The translations under genes and the position numbers were made by a program. Below the pieces are notes generated by a model. The model did no database searches. It saw nothing but the letters and a program-made list of their open reading frames with translations, and had not been told where the DNA came from. A stretch of DNA of 64,000 nt, from the NCBI GenBank assembly GCA_023374025.1, contig SIJG01000006.1, forward strand, positions 457,535 to 521,534, read 5' to 3'. How positions within the stretch are numbered: position 1 is the first letter of the stretch; each line of letters starts with the position of its first letter. The DNA is from Heterodera schachtii (lineage: Eukaryota > Nematoda > Chromadorea > Rhabditida > Heteroderidae). This document shows, one piece after another, positions 54,530 to 64,000 of this stretch.

Positions 54530-56070
54530 ATTTGATATTTTATTTTCTTATTTAGAATCATACAAGCGATACTGATTTAGCAGTGCGAATTTATTTCTTC
54601 TCAAAAAATTTATTTTATCTTAATATCGTTTTTGAAAAATGAGTTTTCAAATATTTTATTAAATCAATTTTTGTATGTGTAATGGGGGCATGAAGTGTTA
54701 TTTTGGATCAAATAATTAAATTTATTTATTTCAATTTTTTTTTGCGTTTTTGAATTTTACATTAAATTTTAGATTTTGTGTTGTGATTAAGGTATTTATT
54801 TGTAAGCCAATGACATATTTTTATTTAAACATTAACTAAAAAACTAAATAGTTCTTCAAATTAATATATATTTTATATCATTTATTTTAATAAATTATAA
54901 ATTTATTTTGGTTAAAAATATGCATATTTATTTTATTTATTTTGGTTTTTTATTTATTATTTTATAATAATTAATATTAATTTTAAGTCACAATCGCCAT
55001 TGTTTTTAAAAAGTTTTCTTTTTAATAATAAATGTATTTTTAAAAATTTGCGTTTAATTTGATAAAGGTTATTTAGGAGAAAATTTTTTTAATATAATTT
55101 GTAATCTTAATTTATTTTTATTATTAATAATTATTATTTTTATGTGTTTTTTATTATTAAGTTTTATTTTTTTCAAATATTTTTATTTTCTTTATTTCTT
55201 TGTATATTTTATTATTTAAACTTCTCAATTAATTCTCGAAATTTTGGGTGTTAAACACACAAAAAAAAAACTCCTCGCCCATTTTATAACGAGCTGAAAA
55301 AAACTTTTAAAATTATATGATTATGTATTTTATATAGTAAATTTGCGTTTTACACATTATAATTTTTAGTGGAATTAGGTCTCATCATTAATTTCATATT
55401 CATATTTTCTCTTGTGCTTTATTTTTTCTAATTTAATCAAGCTATTTCAAGGCTTTTAATTTCGTTGCTTAGCTACTTAATTATGCAAAAGGTATTTAAT
55501 TGTTTTTCTTTTAAATTTTTTAAATTTATTGAATTGTATTTTAATAGACCACACTCTTGCACAATTATGTTCGACGGCAAATTGTTCATTTTAGCGTGAT
55601 CAGAATAACATAAAACATAAAATTTTTATTTTAAATAAAATCACTTCCTATTTTAATCTTGATTTAAAAATAATTTATCTTCATTTTCTTTTATTTTTTT
55701 AATACCTTTTTGTAATTTATATTAAAAATATGTATATCATCGCTAATTGTTATTTTTAAATCTCTTTTATAGTATATTTGTTTTATATAAAAGGCAATTT
55801 TATTTGTATAAATGCATTTACATTTTAATATTCACATATTTTTTCCTGGGTTTTATTATATCAAAATTAACATATTCCCAAAAATTCAAGGGTCATTTGA
55901 TTTGAGGACAAAAATATGGAATTAAAAATAATTATAATAGGAGCGAATTTTTATGTCAAATATAATTTTTAATTCGTCATTAAATTTTGAAGTTCCCTGC
56001 TGGGAACTTTTAATTCGTGCTGGATCGTTTCTTAAATACTGCAAAAGTTTATGGAAAATAAAAATTTAAG
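54530..56070. other. T-rich right-arm DNA without recognised features
   Basis: No gene, RNA or clear element is supported. I could not place most of this stretch against the left arm by eye. A small GC-richer spot (TTCCCTGCTGGGAACTTTTA near 55,993) is a short perfect hairpin. Confidence 0.4.
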
Positions 56071-56076
56071 ACATAA

Positions 56077-56543
56077 AAATTCATATCTTGGCCCAATTTC
56101 AACCAATTTCATGCTGTCATTCTATAGATTGATTTGTTATTTTATCAGAATATTAATTTAAAATTTTTTAAAATAGTTTAAAAAAAGTTATGGTTAATAA
56201 ATTCCACAAAATTGTCCGTAACTTTTTTTGAAACAATGAAATTTTTCGACATTTAAAAAGTGGAGAATTCTTATGGCTATCGAATGATATTAATTAAGTT
56301 TGGTTAAATTGCATTTTATGACTACAAAATTTTAATTCATGTAAAAAAAATAGCATGTTCAATTCTTTAAAACTTTTTTTCTGAACAAAAAATTCCGACA
56401 ATATTTTGTACAATTTAATATTTAGAACTTTTTTTTAGTATATTTAAAAATTTTGGAAATTAATATTCTGATAGATAACACATAAAATCTACTGAGACAT
56501 CCTAAATATTAATTCGATTGAAATTGGGCCAAGTTGTGAATTT
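56077..56543. mobile_element. Inverted-repeat element, ATTCATAACTTGGC family
   Basis: The left end AAATTCATATCTTGGCCCAA then TTTCAACCAA mirrors the right end TTGAAATTGGGCCAAGTTGT then GAATTT. Internal phrases (GGCTATCGAATGATATTAA, TAGCATGTTCAATTCTTTAA) match the element at 7588-7911. It is non-coding and inserted in the right arm. Confidence 0.6.
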
Positions 56544-57589
56544 ATATTTCTTACGTTTTTAATTTTCCTTCAAGATAAAGAATGATACATAACTGAATTT
56601 TTGTACATAAATACATTCATTTTTCCAATTTTAAACACATTTTTTCATTGGGATTTTTTTTATTTTTAGCACATATTTTAGATATTTTAGAACATATTTT
56701 TAGCACATAAATATCCTCAATTATGCTTGTTGTCAAAATATTTTACTATTATCTCTTGTTTGATTTGCAATTGATTGTTTGTCTTGCATTTTGAGCAACA
56801 ATTATTTCAAATGTTGGATTCTGTTATTTATTTATTTCCTTCAAATATTTTCAAGCAAATAGATTAATTTTATTTTATTAATTACTATTGTGGGTTGATG
56901 ATTTTAAAAAGATGTAAAAAATCTTGAAAACAAAACTTTAAAATAGGTTTTATTTTTATTATTAATTTGGTATTAATATATAAAATCATTACTATTTTTA
57001 ATTTTTTTTAGTCAAAATTTTTAAAAAGTTTAATTTTTAATTTTTCGTTTAATACTTTTCCATAGAACTACGTATATTCCAGATTTTCAAATATAATGAA
57101 TTATAATTTTATTGTTTAAAATGTCAAGACCATCGAAAAGTAATTTTAATTAAAATTTTCTTCTCGACTCCTCCACTCATTTTTTCAGTTTATTTCCGAA
57201 CTGCAGATTAGAATTATTTAAAAAATTTTTTTGTCTTTGATTACATTGAATTAATTTATAGAAGTTTGTTGACCTGCGTATTCTTTTAATCTACAACGTT
57301 TCATTTATATTTTCTGTTTTAAATTTAAGGCCATTAATATTTGGAGCATTTAATTTCAAATGATATAATCAAAATATTTCTGCTGGATTGTCATTGAAAC
57401 TATAACTCACTGCACTTTATTTTCATTATCGGTATTTATTTTTCTGATCAAATATTTGTTTCCTACAAGGATACGGTTATTATTATAAATTAATGTAATT
57501 TTATGTTTAAATATTTATCTTTTTGCTGGATTATGTATTATATATCATAATTAATACATTTTGTTTAATGATATTAAAATGAAGAAAAG

Positions 57590-57870
57590 ATTCAAGTTCC
57601 ACTGGGTTTAGAATAAAAATAAGGATGAGCGAACTTTCGTTTTTTACTTTTATTTTCATAAGAATAATAAATTTTATTTTGGCATTCCTGTTTAATCAAT
57701 GGTTTTATTTGATTATTTCAATTAACTAAATTAAAAAATTCAATTGTGTTTTTGTGTGTATTTAGGTTTCAATAATTCCATTCATATTTTCTTTAGTTTT
57801 TTTCGTATTTGTTCAATATATTTTCATGCTCTTAATATTGTTTTGTGGCTAATTAGAATTTATTGCTATA
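57590..57870 (-). repeat. Inverted copy of 44,550-45,010 with a single tandem unit
   Basis: On the minus strand it reads GGAATGCCAAAATAAAATTT, GTTCGCTCATCCTTATTTTT, ATTAAGAGCATGAAAATATA and TTCTAATTAGCCACAAAAC, all found in the left arm in the same order. The 64-bp unit is present once. An open frame on the plus strand here is Phe/Ile-rich and not a gene. Confidence 0.75.
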
Positions 57871-59399
57871 AACTATTACACAATTTTTTTGAATTTAAAA
57901 ATTTTTATTTCATCTACTTTATATTAAAACATTTTATATTTATTAATTTTAGTTTTTTAAGATTATTTTAATTAGGTCAACATTTTTGCAATTATTATTA
58001 TATTATATAAATAACTGAGTTTATGATTTATGTGCTGTGAAAATTAAAAAACTTTCATTTTAAATGCTTAATAATTTAAGATGGCTTTCCGTTTCTGTTT
58101 TCAAGCTTGCAATTAATTGATTTTTAAAATATTTTTTATAAATCTCATTTGAAAAACAGAAATGAATTTTTTATTTAACATTTTTTCGAAGTTTTTTATT
58201 GAAAATAAGTTTTTACCAATAAACTGAATTTGTATTTAATTTTATTAAAAAATAACTATAGACAAATAAAATTATAATTTCTCTTTTTATTTGTTTTGTT
58301 CAAATGAATATATTTTTTACTATTATCTTTTTTCGTTTGTAATTGTTTCTTTTCTTGAATCTTTCGATTCATAATTCTATAATATTGGTTAATTATTTAT
58401 TTCTTTAAATATTTTAAATTTAGGGATAACTTAAATTGTTAATATTTACATTTAACAAAAAGTTGATTTTCCGTCATCTTCAAAAATGATCATTTCTTCT
58501 AGCCATATTTATGCAATAATTATTTGCAAAAATCGCTAAAATATTCATGACAATTATTATATATTTTTAATATTTTTTATCGTGCATTGTTTTCAATTAT
58601 TCTTATCCTCATAGATTTGCAGAACTATCTGAAATCCCAATCGTTGCGTTGCTTATTATTTACTTCTTTTACCAATAATTTTTACTATTGTTTAATTCAT
58701 TTATAATAAAATGATTCAAATGGTTATGTGACCTCTGTGTTTACATATAAATTTTTAAATCGAGATATATATTATTTTCTGCTATTATAACAGAATAAAA
58801 TAATTGTTTATTTTTTCATTATTATTGAAAATGAAAAAATATTTATAAATGAAATTCTTATTAAGGTAATTTAAGGCAATAAGTATTCTTGTATATAAGG
58901 GTGAAAAAAGCAGATGAGGCAGCAATAACACAATGTTTAGTTTACTATTTGTTTGCCGATATTTAATTCAATTCTAGTATATAATTTATTTTAAATTTTA
59001 TTTTGATAAATCTCGTACCGAAGGACGGCAAAAAACTTGACGTTTGACTTTTACCATCCAAAACCAAATATTTAACAAATTAGAAAAAATAATAGTTTCT
59101 TATAAGGCGTTTTTTATAATGTCAAAATGCATTTCTAAACGCGATTCCCACTTTATATAATTATTAAATTAATATATATATATTTTACTATTATCTATTG
59201 TCAAAATTTATTCTTTTTTTTGCATCTTTCTGCGCTCTTGTTTTTAATGTTGTGTTATTTATTTATTTATTTACTTCATTAACATTCAATTTTATAATTT
59301 AACTTTATTTTTCAATGGAATATGATACAAAATTTTAAAATTGATGATTGGTTTGCTAATTTGAAGTTTTCGTTTATTAATATTAATGATTTATTAACA

Positions 59400-59620
59400 T
59401 TAATAAAAAATTAATTATCTTCTTATCAATGTTTATTAAATATTTTTTATAGAAAACTTTTTATTCAATCAATGCAAAATTTAACTATGTTTTATTTTTA
59501 ATTTGCTCTATAAACATTCATTATTTATAAATATATTTTATTTAGAATTTGTGTGTTTAAATCGACTAATTCATTAAATAATATTTAAAATTTTCCCAAT
59601 ATATTTTATGGGTAAATGTA
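59400..59620 (-). repeat. Inverted copy of 43,260-43,990
   Basis: Anchors on the minus strand are GAATGAATGTTTATAGAGCA, ACATAGTTAAATTTTGCATT and ATAAAAAGTTTTCTATAAAA, each with a close left-arm match near 43,840-43,910. The phrase TATATAAAATATACATTTAC then CCATAAAAT (59,608-59,632) matches 43,275-43,305. Part of the left segment is missing here. Confidence 0.7.
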
Positions 59621-59694
59621 TATTTTATATATCAAATATGAGACGTTTGGTAGTTTTATTTTTGTTTTGTTTAATTCATTTTGGATTTCAAGGC

Positions 59695-59871
59695 TTATTT
59701 CTTTGCGTTTTTGTTGTTCAAGTACTGCTTCTTCTTTTCGCCTTTTTCAGCACTCAGGAAGCTCGCTTTAGCTTCTTGTCTTTTTACGGCATCTTTGTAA
59801 TACCTTCGCTTGCACCATAGGATTGTTATGATATTATGTATTTTTGATCTTTCAAAATTTTTTTTATAATT
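59695..59871 (-). CDS. Coding-like open frame, 58 codons without ATG
   Basis: The minus strand is open from 59,871 to the TAA at 59,697-59,695 and has clearly ordinary codon composition in its second half (RYYKDAVKRQEAKASFLSAE then KGEKKKQYLNNKNAKK). It is Lys-rich and probably helical. The plus-strand open frame over the same DNA (59,608-59,820) is Phe/Leu-rich and looks like the shadow. No in-frame ATG, so an upstream exon would be needed. The product is unknown. Confidence 0.3.
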   Translation of the reverse strand, partial: NYKKNFERSKIHNIITILWCKRRYYKDAVKRQEAKASFLSAEKGEKKKQYLNNKNAKK

Positions 59872-60091
59872 TTATGTTAAATATTTCCAATAAATGACCA
59901 TTCGGTCTCAATATAGAAATTCCTAATATAATTTTTGGATTTATGACCATAGAAAACCGCTCCATATTAAACAGCTAGCGGTCAAAGACATTTGGAGGCA
60001 TTTTTTGTGAAGATTAAAAAATGCATTGGCGCAGTTTAAATGAATCGGGGCCGTGTTCAAACGGTGCGACTTTTTTTCACCTTTGAATTTG

Positions 60092-60319
60092 CTAGCGATT
60101 GACTTTAAATTTTTTTAGGCTTTCAAAAATACCATGTGAACCAATTTGTCTCTTTGGCTTATTGACGTAAATTCTGCAAGCAGAGGTTTTTCTTTTAATA
60201 TTCACCTGTATTTTATTTTTTATTTTTTTGGGTTTTATAATTTTTTTAAATTTGAAAACGCCAAAATAACATATGTAAAAGTGAATTAAATTTATTGAGC
60301 AATAATGTCTTGTCTGCAA
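60092..60319 (-). CDS. Coding-like open frame, 75 codons
   Basis: An ATG at 60,319 starts MQTRHYCSINLIHFYICYFG. The C-terminal half is more protein-like: IKRKTSACRIYVNKPKRQIG then SHGIFESLKKFKVNR. It lies on the A-rich strand like the other islands in this arm and is 221 bp upstream, on the same strand, of the frame at 59,695-59,871. The two could be exons of one gene, but I could not define convincing splice sites. No family is recognised. Confidence 0.3.
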   Translation of the reverse strand: MQTRHYCSINLIHFYICYFGVFKFKKIIKPKKIKNKIQVNIKRKTSACRIYVNKPKRQIGSHGIFESLKKFKVNR

Positions 60320-62896
60320 ATTTCTTTTAAAATTTTATTTTTTAAATTAGCCTAATAATAAATTGTAATTTTAATTGTTCATTATTATCCTGCGTTCTGC
60401 AGTAGTTAGTTAATGTTGAAATCTCGTTGGGTTATGGTTTAAGTCATAATATTTTTGCGCTATCATTTTACTGAATTTTATTTTTATGTTTATATTCCTT
60501 TATATTTTTATTTATTTGTTTTTTCAACTAATTGTCCTGTTTGCTTTGGTTCTCGAGTTGTTGCATAAGTCAATCCACATAGGTCGAAATTATATTTTAA
60601 TAAACTAAAACTTTTTAATAGACTTTCTTTAGTAGGTTCATTTCTATTTTTTGAAAAAATAATGTAATTTTTTAATTTATGATTAAGGGAATTGGCATTT
60701 GGTATATTTAATCAAAAAATAGTATTGCCTCAAAGATCATTTTAATTGTTATTACAACTAATTTATATATAAATTTTACTTTAAAAATTGTAGATAATCT
60801 GTGCTTTAGGTAATTTATATTAATTTTAGTCATTTTGTATAAATTTTTTGTGTTTTTTTGTCTTTAAGTAAGGAAGCTAAAAAAATTTTAATATATTCAT
60901 TTTCTAGATATTAATAATAATTCTCTTTTTTTCAGAAAAAATAATATTAGATTGTCATTTAATTGTAAATTTTTATTTTTACAAACAAATTCATATTAAT
61001 TTTAATACTTCGGACTAAGATTTATTGTTAAATATTTATATATTTAGTCCGATTTTCATTAGATGTTTTACTTCCTTCAATAAATAATCAATCATGCGTA
61101 AAACGACCAAGAATTTTCTATTGAGAAATGGGTTTTTTGTGAAATTAATCTGATGGTGATTTCTTTGTCACAATTCAATTGCCAAATATATAAATTGAAT
61201 GCAAAATTCGTATTTAAAAAAGATATGTTTTGCTTGTGACATTTTTCAATGTAAAATGATTAAATATATTGTACTGACAAATAATATAGATTAATTAAAA
61301 GCATTGATCAATGTTCTTTTCTGATGGAAAATTTTATTAAAAATTTATTGTAATAGAGCAAGTATTTATGTCAATATGTTTATAAATATTTAAATATTTA
61401 TTTTACTTGTTTCATTTGATGTGCCAAAGATTATATTGTAAAAGTCTTGCCAAGGCGGCCGATATTATAAATAAAAGAAGATGTAATTTTAATTTCTTTA
61501 CTTTAATTCTAGCTGATTCGTTGAAGAGAAAATGTTTTAATTGCAATTTTGTGAATTTCACTATTTCATATTTTTAATGAATGAAAATATGAGAAGAACG
61601 TTTAATAAATTGTTTTTATTTTTTTCGTATTAAGAAATTATAATATATTGCAATTATCCCTTAGTTATCCTTTACATTGTTGTGAAAAAAACATATTCAC
61701 TTATACTTAATGGTATGTAATTTTTTTCCCTTAATTTGATTTTTCGAGATTTCTATTTTATACTGTTTAATTTAGATAATTTTTCATATATTTTAGAATA
61801 TTATAAACTTCTTATATAAATTTGTTGGGTTTTATCACTTTCTTTGTCTCAGATTTTATTTAAATATTTAATTTATTTCTTCATTTTAAATTATTAAAAT
61901 TATTTTGTATTTATTATTAATTATGCAATTCCCTTGCTCGATTGTACATTATGTTGTAAAAGGTTGTGATCCACTTCAAAATTTAATTATTTAGATCTTT
62001 ATTTTTATTTATATTAAAAATAAATATTGTTTATTATCAATTAAATTTCTATTTTAATAAAATGTCTATTTGATTTTGCTTTTTAAAAGTGATTACATTT
62101 TTAACTAATTATTATTTTTTAAATTTATATGTTTCAGAAACAATTTTAAAAAATTCCATAAAACTTTATAAGCAGTGTATTATTTATGTTGGTTAATTTT
62201 AATTTTCATTTGTAATTTAATATGTGTATTTTTTAGAATTTTTGTCCTTTTTAATGCATATATTGGGAGATATATTTTTCATTTTCAGATCTTATTGTAA
62301 TTGAAAATTATAAAAATTTTATAATTAAATCCAGCTGAGAATATACCTAATAACTTATTTTTGTAACTGTACAGATTAATTTTATTTATTTTTTCCGAAT
62401 ATAATAAAGAAATGTACATACATATATGAAGTATTAGTAAATAGTAAGCAATTTTTATTTAAGGAGTGATTGTATTTGATTTATAAAAGCTATAATTTAT
62501 AATAATGGAAAAAGTTCCCAACATTTTTTATTATGTCAGTTTTAAGAAATTATTTATACATTTTATTGTTATTTTATTTAAAGTTTTTTTTATTATAATT
62601 ACTATTTTTCGCAGCAGTTTCTTTTCCTCTTTCAAAAAAAAAGTTCAAATATGATTTAGTAATTAGAAAAAATATATAATTTTAAGGTTTCGTTTAAAAA
62701 ATTAAAAAAAAATAGTTTCAAAATAATTTATTATTTTATTCTTTATAATATTTAGTTGATAAAATTGTTTATATAATTTTTTAATAAAAATTTTATTTAA
62801 TTACATTTATAAATATATATTGTTATTAATTTTTTTACTAAAAATTCCTTTAATCAGTTGTTTGTTCCCATCTTCAGAATCATCTTTACTTCAAAA

Positions 62897-63049
62897 ATGT
62901 CTGAAACTTCATCCGATTCCATCTGGGTACAATCTCGAAATGTTGTGGATGAACCTGAATTTGTTCTGATTGAAATAAATTTAAATTTGATTGAAAAGAT
63001 ATGTTTTGCAGTTCAGCAAAAACGATCGGAAAAGCAGCTGAGGTATTAG
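62897..63049 (+). CDS. Small gene model or first exon (MSETSSDS...)
   Basis: The ATG at 62,897 follows a good splice-acceptor-like sequence (TTTGTTCCCATCTTCAG, ending 62,877), which in nematodes could be a trans-splice site. The peptide has normal composition (MSETSSDSIWVQSRNVVDEP then EFVLIEINLNLIEKICFAVQ) and ends QQKRSEKQLR just before AG|GTATTAG at 63,042-63,043, a plausible donor. Without splicing it stops two codons later at 63,049. I found no convincing downstream exon before the opposing gene at 63,211. Codon use is clearly protein-like. Family unknown. Confidence 0.5.
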   Translation: MSETSSDSIWVQSRNVVDEPEFVLIEINLNLIEKICFAVQQKRSEKQLRY

Positions 63050-63210
63050 CATTCTAAAAATGGGAAAAAATCTGTTTTTTTGGTTTTAAAATATAATAAC
63101 AAAAAAATAATCAAGAAGTTATTTAAATAAAATTTTTAAAATTTATCAGACTAATTTGTGCATAGTGAATTTAAAATTTTAATTCTCTTAATAAAAGATT
63201 GATTTTAAAT

Positions 63211-63949
63211 TTATATTAATTTGTAAAATACTTCAAAAATATTTTCAACTGTTGATGTGCTCAGCTGCGGGTCATTGGCATAGCCTGAAGAATTGTCACC
63301 TGTGGACCCAAAGTTTGCACATTTAAAAATTATCTTCAGAATAAAAAATAATTTTTTAAATAATTTTTTTTTACTTGTATAATTTTTATATTTTTAAGAA
63401 CAAATTAATTTTTTTTATCAAAGGTTTAGGATTTTTTGAAACAAAATTTTTCAAATATACACCTAATAAACATGAAAAATGACATGAAAAGCAACGATAA
63501 AAAAATTGGCTAAAACAGCAAAATTGCAATTTTTTGACAAAAAAAAAATTGATAAAATTAAAAAATTTTTTTATATTATTTGTATAAGAAATAATTTCTA
63601 AAATTAATATTAATTAGTACTTATATTGTAGAACGCAAGAAATTCGTTAATAATTGCCTCATCCGAAGCAGTAAGCTTTGTTAATAAGGATAACATTTTC
63701 TGTAATATAAAAAATTATTTCTTTTTAACTATATATAAAAATATTTTTTATATTAAATATAATATTCAAATTAATAAATTAATTCTAAGAAATGATAGGA
63801 GTGTTTAACAATTTGCTATTAAAATAGTTTCGTAATTGATGTTATGAATTCACGCGCGCCCACATAAATTCTTGTTTGATTCAAAACAAATTTAGAATAA
63901 AATATTGAAGAAAAGATTATTTATCATTAACAAATTCGCGGAGTGTCAT
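63211..63949 (-). CDS. Small three-exon gene model (join complement 63211-63299, 63621-63699, 63932-63949)
   Basis: The last two exons are well supported. TATTACAG ends at 63,700, and the frame from 63,699 reads KMLSLLTKLTASDEAIINEF then LAFYNI. A GT at 63,620-63,619 and CCACAG ending at 63,300 join phase-correctly to DNSSGYANDPQLSTSTVENI then FEVFYKLI and a TAA at 63,213-63,211. A first exon is proposed at 63,949-63,932 (ATG, MTLREF, then GTTAATG), joining in phase 0; it is less certain. Alternatively translation starts at the Met at 63,696. The total is about 61 residues, acidic and helical at the start, Ser/Asn/Thr-rich later. It is convergent with the model at 62,897. No family recognised. 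More exons could lie beyond the window. Confidence 0.5.
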
Positions 63950-64000
63950 TTTCTCTTTGGCGGCACAATATTAATGAAAACTTTACAATATCTTAAATGG

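Larger units (their letters stand above)
46980..64000. other. T-rich right half of the mosaic, partly inverted copies of the left half
   Basis: From about 46,980 the plus strand becomes T-rich and stays so. Inverted matches found by eye include 48,000-48,900 with 40,440-39,580, 49,640-49,900 with 41,440-41,240, 50,400-50,740 with 38,830-38,500, 51,680-51,830 with 35,430-35,270, 51,900-52,560 with 34,160-33,400, 57,590-57,870 with 45,010-44,550, and 59,400-59,620 with 43,990-43,260. The order is not one continuous mirror, so the block arose by more than one inversion or duplication step. Coding-like islands here are mostly on the minus strand, the A-rich one. Confidence 0.65.

Noticed and set aside
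57744..57971. 75-codon plus-strand open frame
   Set aside because: Phe/Ile-rich shadow in T-rich DNA over an inverted repeat whose left-arm copy has no such frame.
59608..59820. 70-codon plus-strand open frame with a hydrophobic, signal-like start
   Set aside because: The opposite strand has the protein-like codon pattern over the same bases.
25900..64000. Organellar genome fragment or endogenous virus as the source of the AT-rich arms
   Set aside because: No organellar rRNA, tRNA clusters or respiratory genes, and no viral hallmark proteins could be read in any frame.

Overview
The window looks like nuclear DNA of a very AT-rich nematode. A plant-parasitic lineage such as root-knot or cyst nematodes is my best guess, by inference only. 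The support is eukaryotic gene structure (phase-matched exons, introns ending in TTTTCAG or TTTCAG), a tRNA-like unit with eukaryotic A and B boxes, many small inverted-repeat transposons, and a tandem family of secreted proteins. There are no bacterial operons or Shine-Dalgarno-spaced genes. By eye it is about 75-80% A+T.

Positions 1-25,900 are a mosaic of gene-family copies and transposons. Nine minus-strand copies or fragments of one family lie between 1.2 and 23.4 kb. The family has a signal peptide, an acidic FDEIFGEKW block and three helix-turn-helix-like units rich in Lys. Only the copy at 6566-7237 is open end to end. The others carry separate stops, frameshifts, deletions or truncations, and most keep the same block about 80-130 bp upstream of the ATG. 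Between them lie a non-autonomous LTR retrotransposon (12,740-14,454, LTRs nearly identical), an older retroelement-like remnant (about 10.1-12.6 kb), a tRNA-like pseudogene (16.1 kb), several inverted-repeat elements, and a three-exon gene for a predicted secreted protein (18,526-21,837). An 8-bp-TSD hairpin transposon sits right after that gene's first exon.

Positions 25,900-64,000 are different. I found no conventional long gene there. From about 25.9 to 47 kb the + strand is strongly A-rich; from about 47 kb to the end it is T-rich. Many segments of the left half recur inverted in the right half, and others recur as direct repeats 4-15 kb apart. A nearly perfect palindrome (47,396-47,993) lies close to the switch. 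The copies are diverged, and the arms carry different insertions: a 915-bp hAT-like element with an 8-bp TSD in the left arm, and a palindromic Tc1-like element and an inverted-repeat element in the right arm. Short islands with ordinary codon composition, mostly on the A-rich strand, encode short Lys/Asn-rich peptides, some conserved between copies. The region is either a decayed, inverted, segmentally duplicated array of small genes or exons, or a long non-coding strand-asymmetric locus. Two small spliced-looking gene models lie at the right edge (62.9-64.0 kb).

The best candidates for something undescribed are the secreted helix-turn-helix family and the 38-kb strand-asymmetric inverted mosaic. 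All repeat boundaries and alignments were made by eye.
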